From Ilyomonas sp965199845 (GTDB lineage Bacteria > Bacteroidota > Bacteroidia > Chitinophagales > Chitinophagaceae): a stretch of 64,000 nt of DNA. This document shows positions 35,201 through 42,745 of the stretch, in pieces. Position 1 is the first letter of the stretch; the number at the start of each line of letters is the position of its first letter. The DNA is taken from positions 434,001 through 498,000 of the forward strand of contig CBDATZ010000054.1 in the NCBI GenBank assembly GCA_965199845.1, read 5' to 3'. Position numbers and translations under genes: made by a program. A model generated the notes under the pieces. The model was not told where the DNA came from and searched no databases. It was given only the letters and a program-made list of their open reading frames with translations.

Positions 35201-37834
35201 ATTCACATCAACAATGTTGAAGTTGTGTGTTTTACCGGCTAATAAAAAGCCCCAGTTTTTATCGCCTTCCGGCACTTGTATTCCAACATAAGAACTGTAT
35301 GGATTAAACGGCATCGAAATATTATCAATACTAAAATTTCCGCCAGGCTCAAATACTTTTATCATAAGGTTCGCAAGCAGTTGTCCCGGCGCATCTTCGC
35401 CAGGCGTAAAAGTTGGTGTAACAGATGCTTTACCACTGCTGTCTAACGTGCCATCAAATACAGTGGTTGATTGTGATGAAAACGAAGAAGTCGGGTTATC
35501 AAAATGATAATCTTTGAACTTCGGAAACGAAGTTGTTTTTTTATACAACTGCGCATCAACTTTTGCTTTTAAATTTTGCGCGGTCGCGCCAAATAACCAT
35601 CGTGCAGAAAGGGTTCCGTTTACATCAGCCTCTTTGCCTAACGCATCTAAACCGCCAAAGTTCAAATCAATTTTCAAGCGGTTGGGCATTACGGTTTCTA
35701 TCTTCAGTTGCTTTTCAAATTGCGCGCCGCCAACCTTTACACGGCACAACCAATTGCCGGTTGGCGCATCGGCATCCGTTGCCGTTCTGAATACATTGAA
35801 ACCATTATCTGCATTGGTTTGTACGAGTTTTTTATATAGCTGTCCTTTGGGTGAAATCAAATCCATTTCTACCGGCTGGTCTTCGGGTAATTTATTGTCT
35901 TTGTCTTCAATAATGGTACTCAAAAACAAACTATCGCCCGGCCGCCAGACACCGCGTTCTCCGAAGATGAAACCTTTCATTCCGTTCTTTACTTCGTCAC
36001 CACCAATATCAAAACGGCTGAGTGGCAAACTGCTGCCATCATCCAATTTTAAATAGCCTTTTTCATTGCCGTTTTTGGCAACCAATAAATATGGTTTTCG
36101 TTTAACAGGAATTTGCGCCAAACCATCGCCATCACTTTTTGCAGTGCCGATAACCTGATTCTGATAATCTAACACTTGCAAGTCAACGCCATTTACCGGG
36201 TTGGTGGTAATGATATTGCTTACGGCAACAAACAGGTTTTTATCGTTGCCATATTTTGCCGTTAAACCGATATTGCTCGCAAGAATATTGCGGCTGGCAA
36301 AACGCTCTTTATTGTAGTAAGAACGTGCGCAAGGATCGTCTCTTTCATCCCAGCTATAACCATACGGATAATAGGTATCATAACGTTGCCAGAACGCATC
36401 GTCTTCGTCTATGGCGCTGGTTTCATAATAATCATCATTGTCTTCCTCATCTCCTTTTTGCAAGCTGTCGCAGGCATATAAAGAATACTCGGGTTTAAAG
36501 CCAATAAATACACGATACAAAGCGCCCGGTTCTGTTTTGATGTATTTATCTAAGTCCAGCGAGAAGCGGTTTTTACGACGAAGATTGAGTGTATTGTCAT
36601 CATCATCTAATTGAATGGTTGCCTGCACCAAAGGTTTAGCTACTCGACGCAAATCGGATTCGCCGCTTAAATCGTTTTGCTGTAAAAACTGGGCAACATT
36701 ATTCTCATAAATTTTGATAACAGAAACATCAATCGCTTTTAAATTAATGGCATCAAAAGGCAATACCACTTTGCCGCCGCTGTTAGGTAAAATCACACCT
36801 TTGCCGCTTATTTTTACCGAAGGCAAACGGTTCTCGAAAAACGTATTGGCAGAAAATTCTTTTTGCAGTTTATTGCCTTTGCGGCTTTCAATACCTTCAT
36901 GAATGTTAACGGTATAATTGCCATCCAGATTTCCGTTTGTATATAATTTTACTTCGCTGCCGGTAATGCTGTAACTCAGTTTATCTTGTTCGCTGATAGA
37001 AAGCAAACCTTCCAAAGGTTGATTGATAGAAATGGCTTCGCTGAATTGTACCAACGCATATTGCTCATCTTCCTGAACCGCGCGTACAGCCAGCACTTTA
37101 AAGTCGCCGATCTTAGGAATGATGATTGGTTTGCTATCTTTTTGTTCGCTGTTAACAGCACTTCCGTTCCATGATAAAACCAGTTGCTGTTCGCTGTTTG
37201 TTTTGTGAATATCAGAGATGATAAAACCATGCGTTTTGTTTTGTTCGTTGTGCTGCCAGCTTATTTTCATGGGCGTATTGCCAAGGCTGGCGCTTAAAAT
37301 CTGCTCTACGTTTTTGCTGTTTTCTACATCAGCAGTTAATAGTTGCCCGCTTACAGACATCACATCGTTATTATTACAACGCAAACCATTTTCTACCACT
37401 TCAAATGAAGGTTTGATGGTTTTTATATTGAAGGCAAACTCTTTAAACTTAGAAGGCACTTTCATTACTTTGTTTACGTTGAATGCAACTTCGTACAGCT
37501 TGTTTGGCGCTAACTCTTTTTCGGGTTTAAATTCAATGGTTCGCGCATCTGTCCAATACGCTTTACCACTTACAGATGGCGTCAGATCAAACAAATCTTC
37601 TTTGATGGTTTCGTTCAAAGTATGCGTTACAGAAGCATCGGCGGCGAGGCGGATTCTGATAACACTTTTTTTGGAAACAACGACAGACGTGTATGCTTCG
37701 ATATACTGACTGAAAGCCGGGTCAACATCAATCAACTTTTGTTTGGTGGCAGTGCAGGCACTGATACACGCAAGACATACAACAAAAAAGAAGAACAGAC
37801 AAGCATTAACGATTACGCGATGAAGGCGAAACAT
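32279..37834 (-). CDS. Alpha-2-macroglobulin family lipoprotein with thioester motif
   Basis: A giant 1851-residue envelope protein. The signal ends in a lipobox (ISAC, C27). Several macroglobulin (MG) beta-domains follow, including RFDIGGDEVKNGMKGFIFGERGVWRPGDSLFLSTII typical of bacterial family members. The thioester motif CIEQ is at about residue 1401 in TYPHGCIEQTTS, within the alpha/alpha-barrel TED domain that has AIQKIQNFQTNDGGFSYWP. The C-terminus is a receptor-binding-like domain. Bacterial relatives trap proteases in the periplasm. No pbpC (penicillin-binding partner) lies next to it, unlike many proteobacterial operons; this is the usual separate form in Bacteroidota as far as I know. 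Confidence 0.9.
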   Translation of the reverse strand: MFRLHRVIVNACLFFFFVVCLACISACTATKQKLIDVDPAFSQYIEAYTSVVVSKKSVIRIRLAADASVTHTLNETIKEDLFDLTPSVSGKAYWTDARTIEFKPEKELAPNKLYEVAFNVNKVMKVPSKFKEFAFNIKTIKPSFEVVENGLRCNNNDVMSVSGQLLTADVENSKNVEQILSASLGNTPMKISWQHNEQNKTHGFIISDIHKTNSEQQLVLSWNGSAVNSEQKDSKPIIIPKIGDFKVLAVRAVQEDEQYALVQFSEAISINQPLEGLLSISEQDKLSYSITGSEVKLYTNGNLDGNYTVNIHEGIESRKGNKLQKEFSANTFFENRLPSVKISGKGVILPNSGGKVVLPFDAINLKAIDVSVIKIYENNVAQFLQQNDLSGESDLRRVAKPLVQATIQLDDDDNTLNLRRKNRFSLDLDKYIKTEPGALYRVFIGFKPEYSLYACDSLQKGDEEDNDDYYETSAIDEDDAFWQRYDTYYPYGYSWDERDDPCARSYYNKERFASRNILASNIGLTAKYGNDKNLFVAVSNIITTNPVNGVDLQVLDYQNQVIGTAKSDGDGLAQIPVKRKPYLLVAKNGNEKGYLKLDDGSSLPLSRFDIGGDEVKNGMKGFIFGERGVWRPGDSLFLSTIIEDKDNKLPEDQPVEMDLISPKGQLYKKLVQTNADNGFNVFRTATDADAPTGNWLCRVKVGGAQFEKQLKIETVMPNRLKIDLNFGGLDALGKEADVNGTLSARWLFGATAQNLKAKVDAQLYKKTTSFPKFKDYHFDNPTSSFSSQSTTVFDGTLDSSGKASVTPTFTPGEDAPGQLLANLMIKVFEPGGNFSIDNISMPFNPYSSYVGIQVPEGDKNWGFLLAGKTHNFNIVDVNTKGELLPGNNEVDVELYKIQWRWWWDNTGDNLSNFTQDNYNKLIQKQTLALQNGKGIYSFKTTDDNWGRYLVLVHDKKSGHTTGSTFYVDDYGWQSRSDNNDATAAAMLSFTADKDKYNVDDKINLTIPSSEGGRALISIEAGSKVLKTYWVETTKGQTHFSFTADKEMSPNIYVNVTLVQPHAQTVNDLPIRMYGVLPVLVDDKNTIVKPVISMEDNIQPEENSAITVSEANGKKMTYLIAIVDDGLLDLTRFKTPDPHTAFYAKEALSVKSWDVYDYVIGAWGGELERILTIGGDAEAELSSKTRRANRFQPVVKFLGPFTTNGGKTTHNFTLPPYMGSVRAMVIAANDKAFGMAEKTVTVKKPLMMLATLPRVLAPLEECKIPVTVFVTENNIKNVSLSLQSNPYLDAAGTQTVSFSKPGEQIVYFTAKVKPNTGIGKLTINATSGNQKAKYEVEIDIRNPNPYQTQTTESVLQAGQSWKSNVAMIGDAGSSKAVLEISSIPSMDLQERLTYLITYPHGCIEQTTSSVFPQLVLNKLLDLSDKQKADIDRNIRAAIQKIQNFQTNDGGFSYWPSEANADEWGSNYAGHFLLEASANGYNISSSLLNQWKSFERNKALTWNVTTAPWYGTDLSQAYRLYLLALAKTPEVGAMNRLKEWKFLTPEGKWRLAAAYQLIGQSNTALQLISGLPTNFAARKNPGFTFGSSLRDEAMVLETLTIMNRRAEGAVLVKSIAAQLSQESWYSTQTTAYALIAIAKYTGAINSAQKINVSVNNNGKSNQITTESTISQTDLNWQSGKSNVAVTNTGNSVLYVRVINQGQPLSNQIVPVNNNPSVLKVSAAYMTANGKPVDITNLKQGTDFVAKITITNPGLRGIYQNMALTQIFPSGWEILNTRLYNSEGAFQSSPADYMDIRDDRVYHYFDMRPTETLTYYVQLNAAYTGSYYWPGVYAEEMYDHTVSGGVEGKWVKVE

Positions 37835-38158
37835 GAGGTTGGTTTTATAACATTGTGAAAATAAAGGAAGTCATCAATATGAAGGCGATTGCTTTTCAAT
37901 AAACAACACGAATATTTTATTTATTATGAAAAAAGAGAAAATATTTTTGAATGATAAAAATTATTTCAAAACCATCGCGGCGAGGCAGGAAGCTTTTTGC
38001 TGATTCATTAATTGTATTTACCATTTGCAATATTTTCAAAAGCCAGTCACAAGTTGCTTTGCGTTGTTCGCAATAACGGCAACTGGCTTATTTTATGGAC
38101 ATTTAAAATCTCATCAATATAAACTCAATTCCTTCTTTTTCCCTTATTTTGAATTCTG
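37835..38158. promoter_or_regulatory. Divergent region A2M / heme oxygenase with structured element
   Basis: A 324-bp AT-rich region that must contain two promoters. At 38040-38089 there is a nested hairpin: outer stem AAGCCAGT / ACTGGCTT, inner stem TTGCG / CGCAA, followed by ATTTTAT. It precedes the heme oxygenase start by about 70 bp. It may be a terminator-like leader element. TATTTTG at 38145-38151 is a weak -7 candidate, and a very similar wording (CTTATTTTG) precedes the phytochrome gene. Confidence 0.4.
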
Positions 38159-38728
38159 ATGATGCTGATAGATAAATTAAGACATGAAACAAAGCCAGCG
38201 CACGAAGAGCTGGATAAAGCGATGATTCCTTACATTCATAACATTCACTCAAAAGAAGATTATAGTAAATTACTCGCAGCGTTTTATGGTTATTTTAAAC
38301 CGGTGTACGATAAAATAAATACACATCTTGACACCTCTTTTTTACCCGATTATAACAGCCGCCGGAAGCCGGATGATATTCTGCAAAACTTAGCTGCTTT
38401 GGGGCATCATCATACCATAGAAAATACTGCGAATCATTTACCAGATGTATATAACAACGCGTCTGCTTTTGGTGCTTTGTATGTACTGGAAGGTTCTACG
38501 TTAGGTGGTTTGATGATTAAGAAAATGATAGCCAGCCAAACGCATTTGCCCGACAAAAAAATCTCTTTTTTTGCCGGTTATGGAAAAGCAACACGCGAAC
38601 GCTGGAACACATTTGTTAACGCATTAAATAACGTTGCAAAAACAAACGAAGAAGAGCAAAATGCCATTCGGGCGGCTGCCGAAACTTTCTCTTTTTTTAA
38701 AGATTGGTTACATATAGTTTATTTTTGA
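38159..38728 (+). CDS. bphO: Biliverdin-producing heme oxygenase
   Basis: Opens heme to biliverdin IXa, iron and CO, supplying the chromophore for the phytochrome encoded next. The 189-residue protein has the family's proximal region LRHETKPAHEELDKAM (His15 as likely axial ligand), and the distal-helix signature FGALYVLEGSTLGGLMIKKMI. The C-terminal ETFSFFKDWL is also typical. Start: ATG at 38159 or the next ATG at 38162. It sits 51 bp upstream of the phytochrome gene on the same strand, the standard BphO-BphP pairing. Confidence 0.92.
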   Translation: MMLIDKLRHETKPAHEELDKAMIPYIHNIHSKEDYSKLLAAFYGYFKPVYDKINTHLDTSFLPDYNSRRKPDDILQNLAALGHHHTIENTANHLPDVYNNASAFGALYVLEGSTLGGLMIKKMIASQTHLPDKKISFFAGYGKATRERWNTFVNALNNVAKTNEEEQNAIRAAAETFSFFKDWLHIVYF

Positions 38729-38779
38729 GTAAAGTAGGTTTTTAACTTATTTTGCCATTCTGATTTCTAAAATAATTGA

Positions 38780-41023
38780 ATGAAAAATCCGGTAGTTGAT
38801 GTAACAAATTGTGAGCGTGAGCCGATTCATATTCCAGGAAGTGTACAAAGTCATGGTTTTTTAGCAGCGATAGATAAAACTGATTTTACACTTCGTTATG
38901 TCAGCGAGAATGTTAGGTCGCAGACAGGTATGGAAGCCGCGCATGTGTTGGGACAAAGCTTTGAATGGTTTCTGCAAAAAAGCCATATTACATTGCAATC
39001 ACTGGCTTTACAGCAATTGTTTACTTTTAACCAGGATACCAACTTTGATATTCTGAACCCGGTTCTTGTTGACATTCAGAATGTGCCTCATTATATGATT
39101 GTTCATCCCAGCGAAAACAATCTTTTATTAGCCGAATTTGAACCTTCCCAACCTTCTTTAGAAACCAATTTGCAACGCATGGTTGGCGTTTCGGTATCGC
39201 GCATTTTAGAAGGCAGAACGGTAAAAGAAATTTTGCAAAATACAGCCCGTCAAATCAGAGAAATTATTCAATACCAGCGCGTAATGGTTTATAAATTCTG
39301 GGAAGATGGTCATGGCGAAGTGATAGCCGAAGATTTGGCAGATGGTGCAGAACCTTTTATGGGGCTTCATTACCCGGCATCAGACATTCCTAAACAAGCA
39401 AGAGATTTATATATTACGAATCTTACCCGGATTATTGTAGATGTACATTCCCAAACATCACCACTTGTAACTTATAATAACCAAACAGGTAACAAACCGC
39501 AACCGCTCGATTTAACTCACTCAACATTGCGTGCAGTTTCGCCGGTGCATATACAATATTTAAAAAATATGGGCGTGGCAGCGAGTTACAGCGTATCAAT
39601 CGTTTCTAATAATACCTTGTGGGGATTGATTGCCTGTCATAACGATACGCCGAAATTTATTGATTTCAGAGCACGCGAAGCAACCAAATTGTTAGGACAA
39701 ATTTTGTCGTCGTCAATAGAATACCGGGATAGTGAAGAGAACAAAGATGCGGTTCGTATTCTTCGCCAGTCGGCAGATGATTTAGCCAAACAAATGCAGA
39801 AAGAGCAAAATATTGCCGAGGCATTTGAAAAAAATATTGATTTGGCTTTAAAGATGACAACGGCAACCGGCGTAGCTATTTTGTTTGAAGGGCACATTTA
39901 CACGGCAGGCAAAACGCCATCGGAAACAGACATAAAAGACATAGCCGGCTGGCTGAAACAAAATGTGACTTCACAGATTTTTCAGACTGAGCGTTTTTCT
40001 GAAAACTATAAACCGGCATTGCGGTTTGCTGATATTGCCAGCGGTATATTAGTCTGCATGTTATCGAAAGAAATGAATGAGTACATTATCTGGTTTAAAC
40101 CTGAACAGGAAAAAACCGTAAAATGGGCAGGAAATCCTGAAAAACCTGTAGAAGCAACTGCCGACGGAGGAACGAAACTTACGCCACGCAATTCATTTGC
40201 CGTATGGAGTCAACAAGTAAAAAATACATCGGAAAGCTGGAGCAAAGCCGAGATTTCGGCCGTGTTACGCTTGCGCGAAGATGTAATTTATATCATCAAC
40301 CAGAAAGCTAACCAGATACGGCAATTGAACGAGAAACTGAAAGAAGCGTATGATGAGTTAGATACATTCAGCTTTACCATTTCTCACGATTTAAAAACGC
40401 CGCTGACTTCCATCCGCAACTATGCCGAACTGATATTGGAAGAAAGCGCCGATCTTGATGAAGACAGGCTAAACATGATGAACCGTATTTTGAAAAGCAC
40501 AGATAAAATGCAGTTGCTTATCAAAGAAGTATTGTCTTATTCACGCATCAATCGTAAAGAATTAAAGCATGAAGAAATTAATATGCAGAACCTGATTCAG
40601 GAAGTAATCAACGAACTCCAAATTGTTTATAAAGACAGCAACCTGGAGATTGAAACGAAAAATATAGTAAATCTCAGAGCAGATAAAATTATGATAATGC
40701 AGGTATTTGCCAACATCATTGGTAATGCCGTTAAATATTCACGCAAAGCAAAACAACCTTTAGTAACCATTGAAGGCTCGCAAAACGGCAACGATATACT
40801 TTATAAGATTTCTGACAATGGCATAGGAATAGATATTAGTTTCGGGAACCAGATTTTTGAAATTTTTAAGCGTCTTAATAACGCAGCACAATACGAAGGC
40901 ACCGGCGTTGGTTTATCTATTGTAAAGCGTATTATGGAAAAACATGCCGCTAAAATCTGGTATGAAAGTGAACTGAACCAGGGAACAACTTTTTACTTAT
41001 CGTTTGTAAACAATAAAGTGTAA
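38780..41023 (+). CDS. bphP: Bacteriophytochrome histidine kinase (PAS-GAF-PHY-HisKA-HATPase)
   Basis: Red/far-red light photoreceptor kinase, 747 residues, cytoplasmic. The biliverdin-binding cysteine is C11 in TNCEREPIHIPGSVQSHG. The GAF domain has PASDIPKQARDLYI and AVSPVHIQYLKNMGVAASYSVSI with the chromophore histidine. The PHY tongue shows the PRxSF motif in TPRNSFAVW (about residues 470-478). HisKA is TFSFTISHDLKTPLTSIRNYAE, and the ATPase domain has NIIGNAVKYSRKA, SDNGIGID and GTGVGLSIVKRIMEKH. All key photosensory residues are present. The regulator gene begins 2 bp after its stop codon. Confidence 0.95.
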   Translation: MKNPVVDVTNCEREPIHIPGSVQSHGFLAAIDKTDFTLRYVSENVRSQTGMEAAHVLGQSFEWFLQKSHITLQSLALQQLFTFNQDTNFDILNPVLVDIQNVPHYMIVHPSENNLLLAEFEPSQPSLETNLQRMVGVSVSRILEGRTVKEILQNTARQIREIIQYQRVMVYKFWEDGHGEVIAEDLADGAEPFMGLHYPASDIPKQARDLYITNLTRIIVDVHSQTSPLVTYNNQTGNKPQPLDLTHSTLRAVSPVHIQYLKNMGVAASYSVSIVSNNTLWGLIACHNDTPKFIDFRAREATKLLGQILSSSIEYRDSEENKDAVRILRQSADDLAKQMQKEQNIAEAFEKNIDLALKMTTATGVAILFEGHIYTAGKTPSETDIKDIAGWLKQNVTSQIFQTERFSENYKPALRFADIASGILVCMLSKEMNEYIIWFKPEQEKTVKWAGNPEKPVEATADGGTKLTPRNSFAVWSQQVKNTSESWSKAEISAVLRLREDVIYIINQKANQIRQLNEKLKEAYDELDTFSFTISHDLKTPLTSIRNYAELILEESADLDEDRLNMMNRILKSTDKMQLLIKEVLSYSRINRKELKHEEINMQNLIQEVINELQIVYKDSNLEIETKNIVNLRADKIMIMQVFANIIGNAVKYSRKAKQPLVTIEGSQNGNDILYKISDNGIGIDISFGNQIFEIFKRLNNAAQYEGTGVGLSIVKRIMEKHAAKIWYESELNQGTTFYLSFVNNKV

Positions 41024-41025
41024 GT

Positions 41026-41442
41026 ATGCAATCAGATATATTATATGTTGAAGACAACGAAGATTATATAGACTTTGTAAAGCGTGCCTTAAAAAAAATA
41101 GAAGGCAATATAACTTTAACGGCTATTACAGATGGTAAAACGGCGCTTTCTTCAGTAGAAAACGATGTAAGCGCATCACGCTACAAACTGATATTACTTG
41201 ATATACATATGCCGGGCATTACAGGTATAGAAATATTGCAGAAAATGCGCGAGCAAAAAGAACTGGCGTGTGTACCTATTGTTATGATGTCTACCTCAGA
41301 TAACCCGAAAGATATAGAAACCTGTTATCGTTCGGGAGCCAATGCTTATTTGGTAAAACCATTGGGAATTCAACCGCTTACAAATACAATGAAGTCGCTG
41401 TGCGATTTCTGGCTTACGCATAATTATACAAACCCGAATTAA
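41026..41442 (+). CDS. Response regulator of the phytochrome operon (Rcp1-like)
   Basis: A 138-residue single receiver domain. ILYVEDNEDYIDF holds the acidic pocket, YKLILLDIHMPGITG the phosphoacceptor Asp, IVMMSTSDNPKD the switch Ser/Thr and AYLVKPLG the lysine. The NPKDIETCYRSGANAYLVKP wording is typical of Rcp1-type regulators paired with phytochromes. There is no output domain. It starts 2 bp after bphP, so the two are translationally coupled. The output of the pathway is not visible in the window. Confidence 0.93.
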   Translation: MQSDILYVEDNEDYIDFVKRALKKIEGNITLTAITDGKTALSSVENDVSASRYKLILLDIHMPGITGIEILQKMREQKELACVPIVMMSTSDNPKDIETCYRSGANAYLVKPLGIQPLTNTMKSLCDFWLTHNYTNPN

Positions 41443-41460
41443 CTTATTTCCATTTCCGTT

Positions 41461-42477
41461 TTACCTGGGTTTGTATTTAGCTTCCTGGAAAATCTGCTTA
41501 TCATCTGTTTGTATAAGCTGTTCCATGTTTGTAGCTTTTCCGCGCTCATTCATCCATTTCTTTACAATCTGCCAGCCAATAAACAGCCCGATATTGCCGG
41601 GCGATTGCGGACCTAACGTTTCTGTGCGCGGCGCATCGTTGGTATAATCGCGTATCTGTGAAGGATCGTTTATATACAATAGATTGTTCTCGATAAAATA
41701 ATTCCAGATAGCAGCTTCATTATCATAACAACCTTTTAATTGTGCAGCCGTATAACCGGTTTTTAACGAATCCGCAGTTTCGGGTAAAACCATATCAAGA
41801 AGATACATGCGCTTACCTTCTTCAATCATTTGTTCAATCAATGTTTTGGTGCCGGATTGCGTCGGGTAAATATCATTGATAATATTCGTCATGCTGTTTA
41901 CGGAAATGTATCCGGCTTCAAAACGGCGGCTTTGATAATCGGGATACACTTCTCTGAAAAAATCGGTTTTATAAGCCGTAAAATTGTTTCCCATATATAA
42001 CTGCAAACCCACCGCAATTCCGCTGCTGGTAAGCACGTTGCTGTAACCTTCGAATGGACCCACAAACGTGATGATTTGCTTTGGCAGTTCGTACTTTGGG
42101 AAGTAATATTTTACAAACTGCAAACCGCGTTTTATTTCTTTTTCCTGTTTGTCAAAAGAAGAGAAAGTTTGTTGTACAGAATCGTAAAACGGTTTGTAAT
42201 CGTGCATAAACAACTTTACGTTTTTTACAACACTATCGGGCACAGATGGCAGCGAAAGAATATTGTATAAATAATCGTTGAGAAACGGTCCGTATTGTTG
42301 CTGCAGCTTATTTAACGAAGTCTCTATTTGGTTGGTATCAATAGAAAAAAAATCGCGCTCAAAACGTTTTACGGTAACATCGGCTTTGATATCGGATACA
42401 TCGGGAATATCTCTTTTGTCTTTGCAGGCAACAAAACATATTAAGGAAGCAAATGCAAAGCACAACCATTTATTCAT
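41461..42477 (-). CDS. gldB: Gliding motility lipoprotein GldB
   Basis: Lipoprotein of the gliding/T9SS machinery in Bacteroidota. 338 residues; the lipobox is LICFVAC (C18). The GldB family features are VTVKRFERDFFSIDTN near the N-terminus, ITFVGPFEGYSNVLTSSGIAVGLQLYMG in the middle and PGNIGLFIGWQIVKKWM near the C-terminus. It is convergent with the phytochrome regulator (18-bp gap) and divergent from nadE. The nadE neighbour also occurs near gldB in other Bacteroidota as far as I recall; gldC is not found next to it here. Confidence 0.88.
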   Translation of the reverse strand: MNKWLCFAFASLICFVACKDKRDIPDVSDIKADVTVKRFERDFFSIDTNQIETSLNKLQQQYGPFLNDYLYNILSLPSVPDSVVKNVKLFMHDYKPFYDSVQQTFSSFDKQEKEIKRGLQFVKYYFPKYELPKQIITFVGPFEGYSNVLTSSGIAVGLQLYMGNNFTAYKTDFFREVYPDYQSRRFEAGYISVNSMTNIINDIYPTQSGTKTLIEQMIEEGKRMYLLDMVLPETADSLKTGYTAAQLKGCYDNEAAIWNYFIENNLLYINDPSQIRDYTNDAPRTETLGPQSPGNIGLFIGWQIVKKWMNERGKATNMEQLIQTDDKQIFQEAKYKPR

Positions 42478-42590
42478 CGTGCTAAAATAACGGCTGTCTT
42501 TGCGTTTCCTGGTGTAAAGACCTGTATTTTATCATTCTTTTAATTGCAGAAGTTGTTTTATCGTTGACTTTTTCATGTAGTTCCATTGTT

Positions 42591-42670
42591 TTCAGAACGA
42601 TGAACGGAGCGTCGCAAGTAAAGATCAACCGGAGTTACCGGCGCCCGTAACATAAACCTGTATTTTGTAT
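42591..42670 (+). repeat. 80-bp dispersed intergenic repeat, copy B
   Basis: Second copy of the element at 11361-11440, in the same orientation relative to the window. Differences are scattered substitutions and one extra base. The palindrome reads GTTAC-N8-GTAAC here. It lies in the gldB/nadE divergent gap, just before nadE. Confidence 0.75.
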
Positions 42671-42745
42671 TTATTCTCTCTATTTACCAGACATTTATTG
42701 GCGCAATTATTTATTCCTCAATTTTGCAACAGAAAGAGAAAGTAT

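Noticed and set aside
42665..42745. Longer start for nadE
   Set aside because: Begins inside the dispersed repeat; nitrilase domains begin at MKIFLAQQN as in the chosen start.
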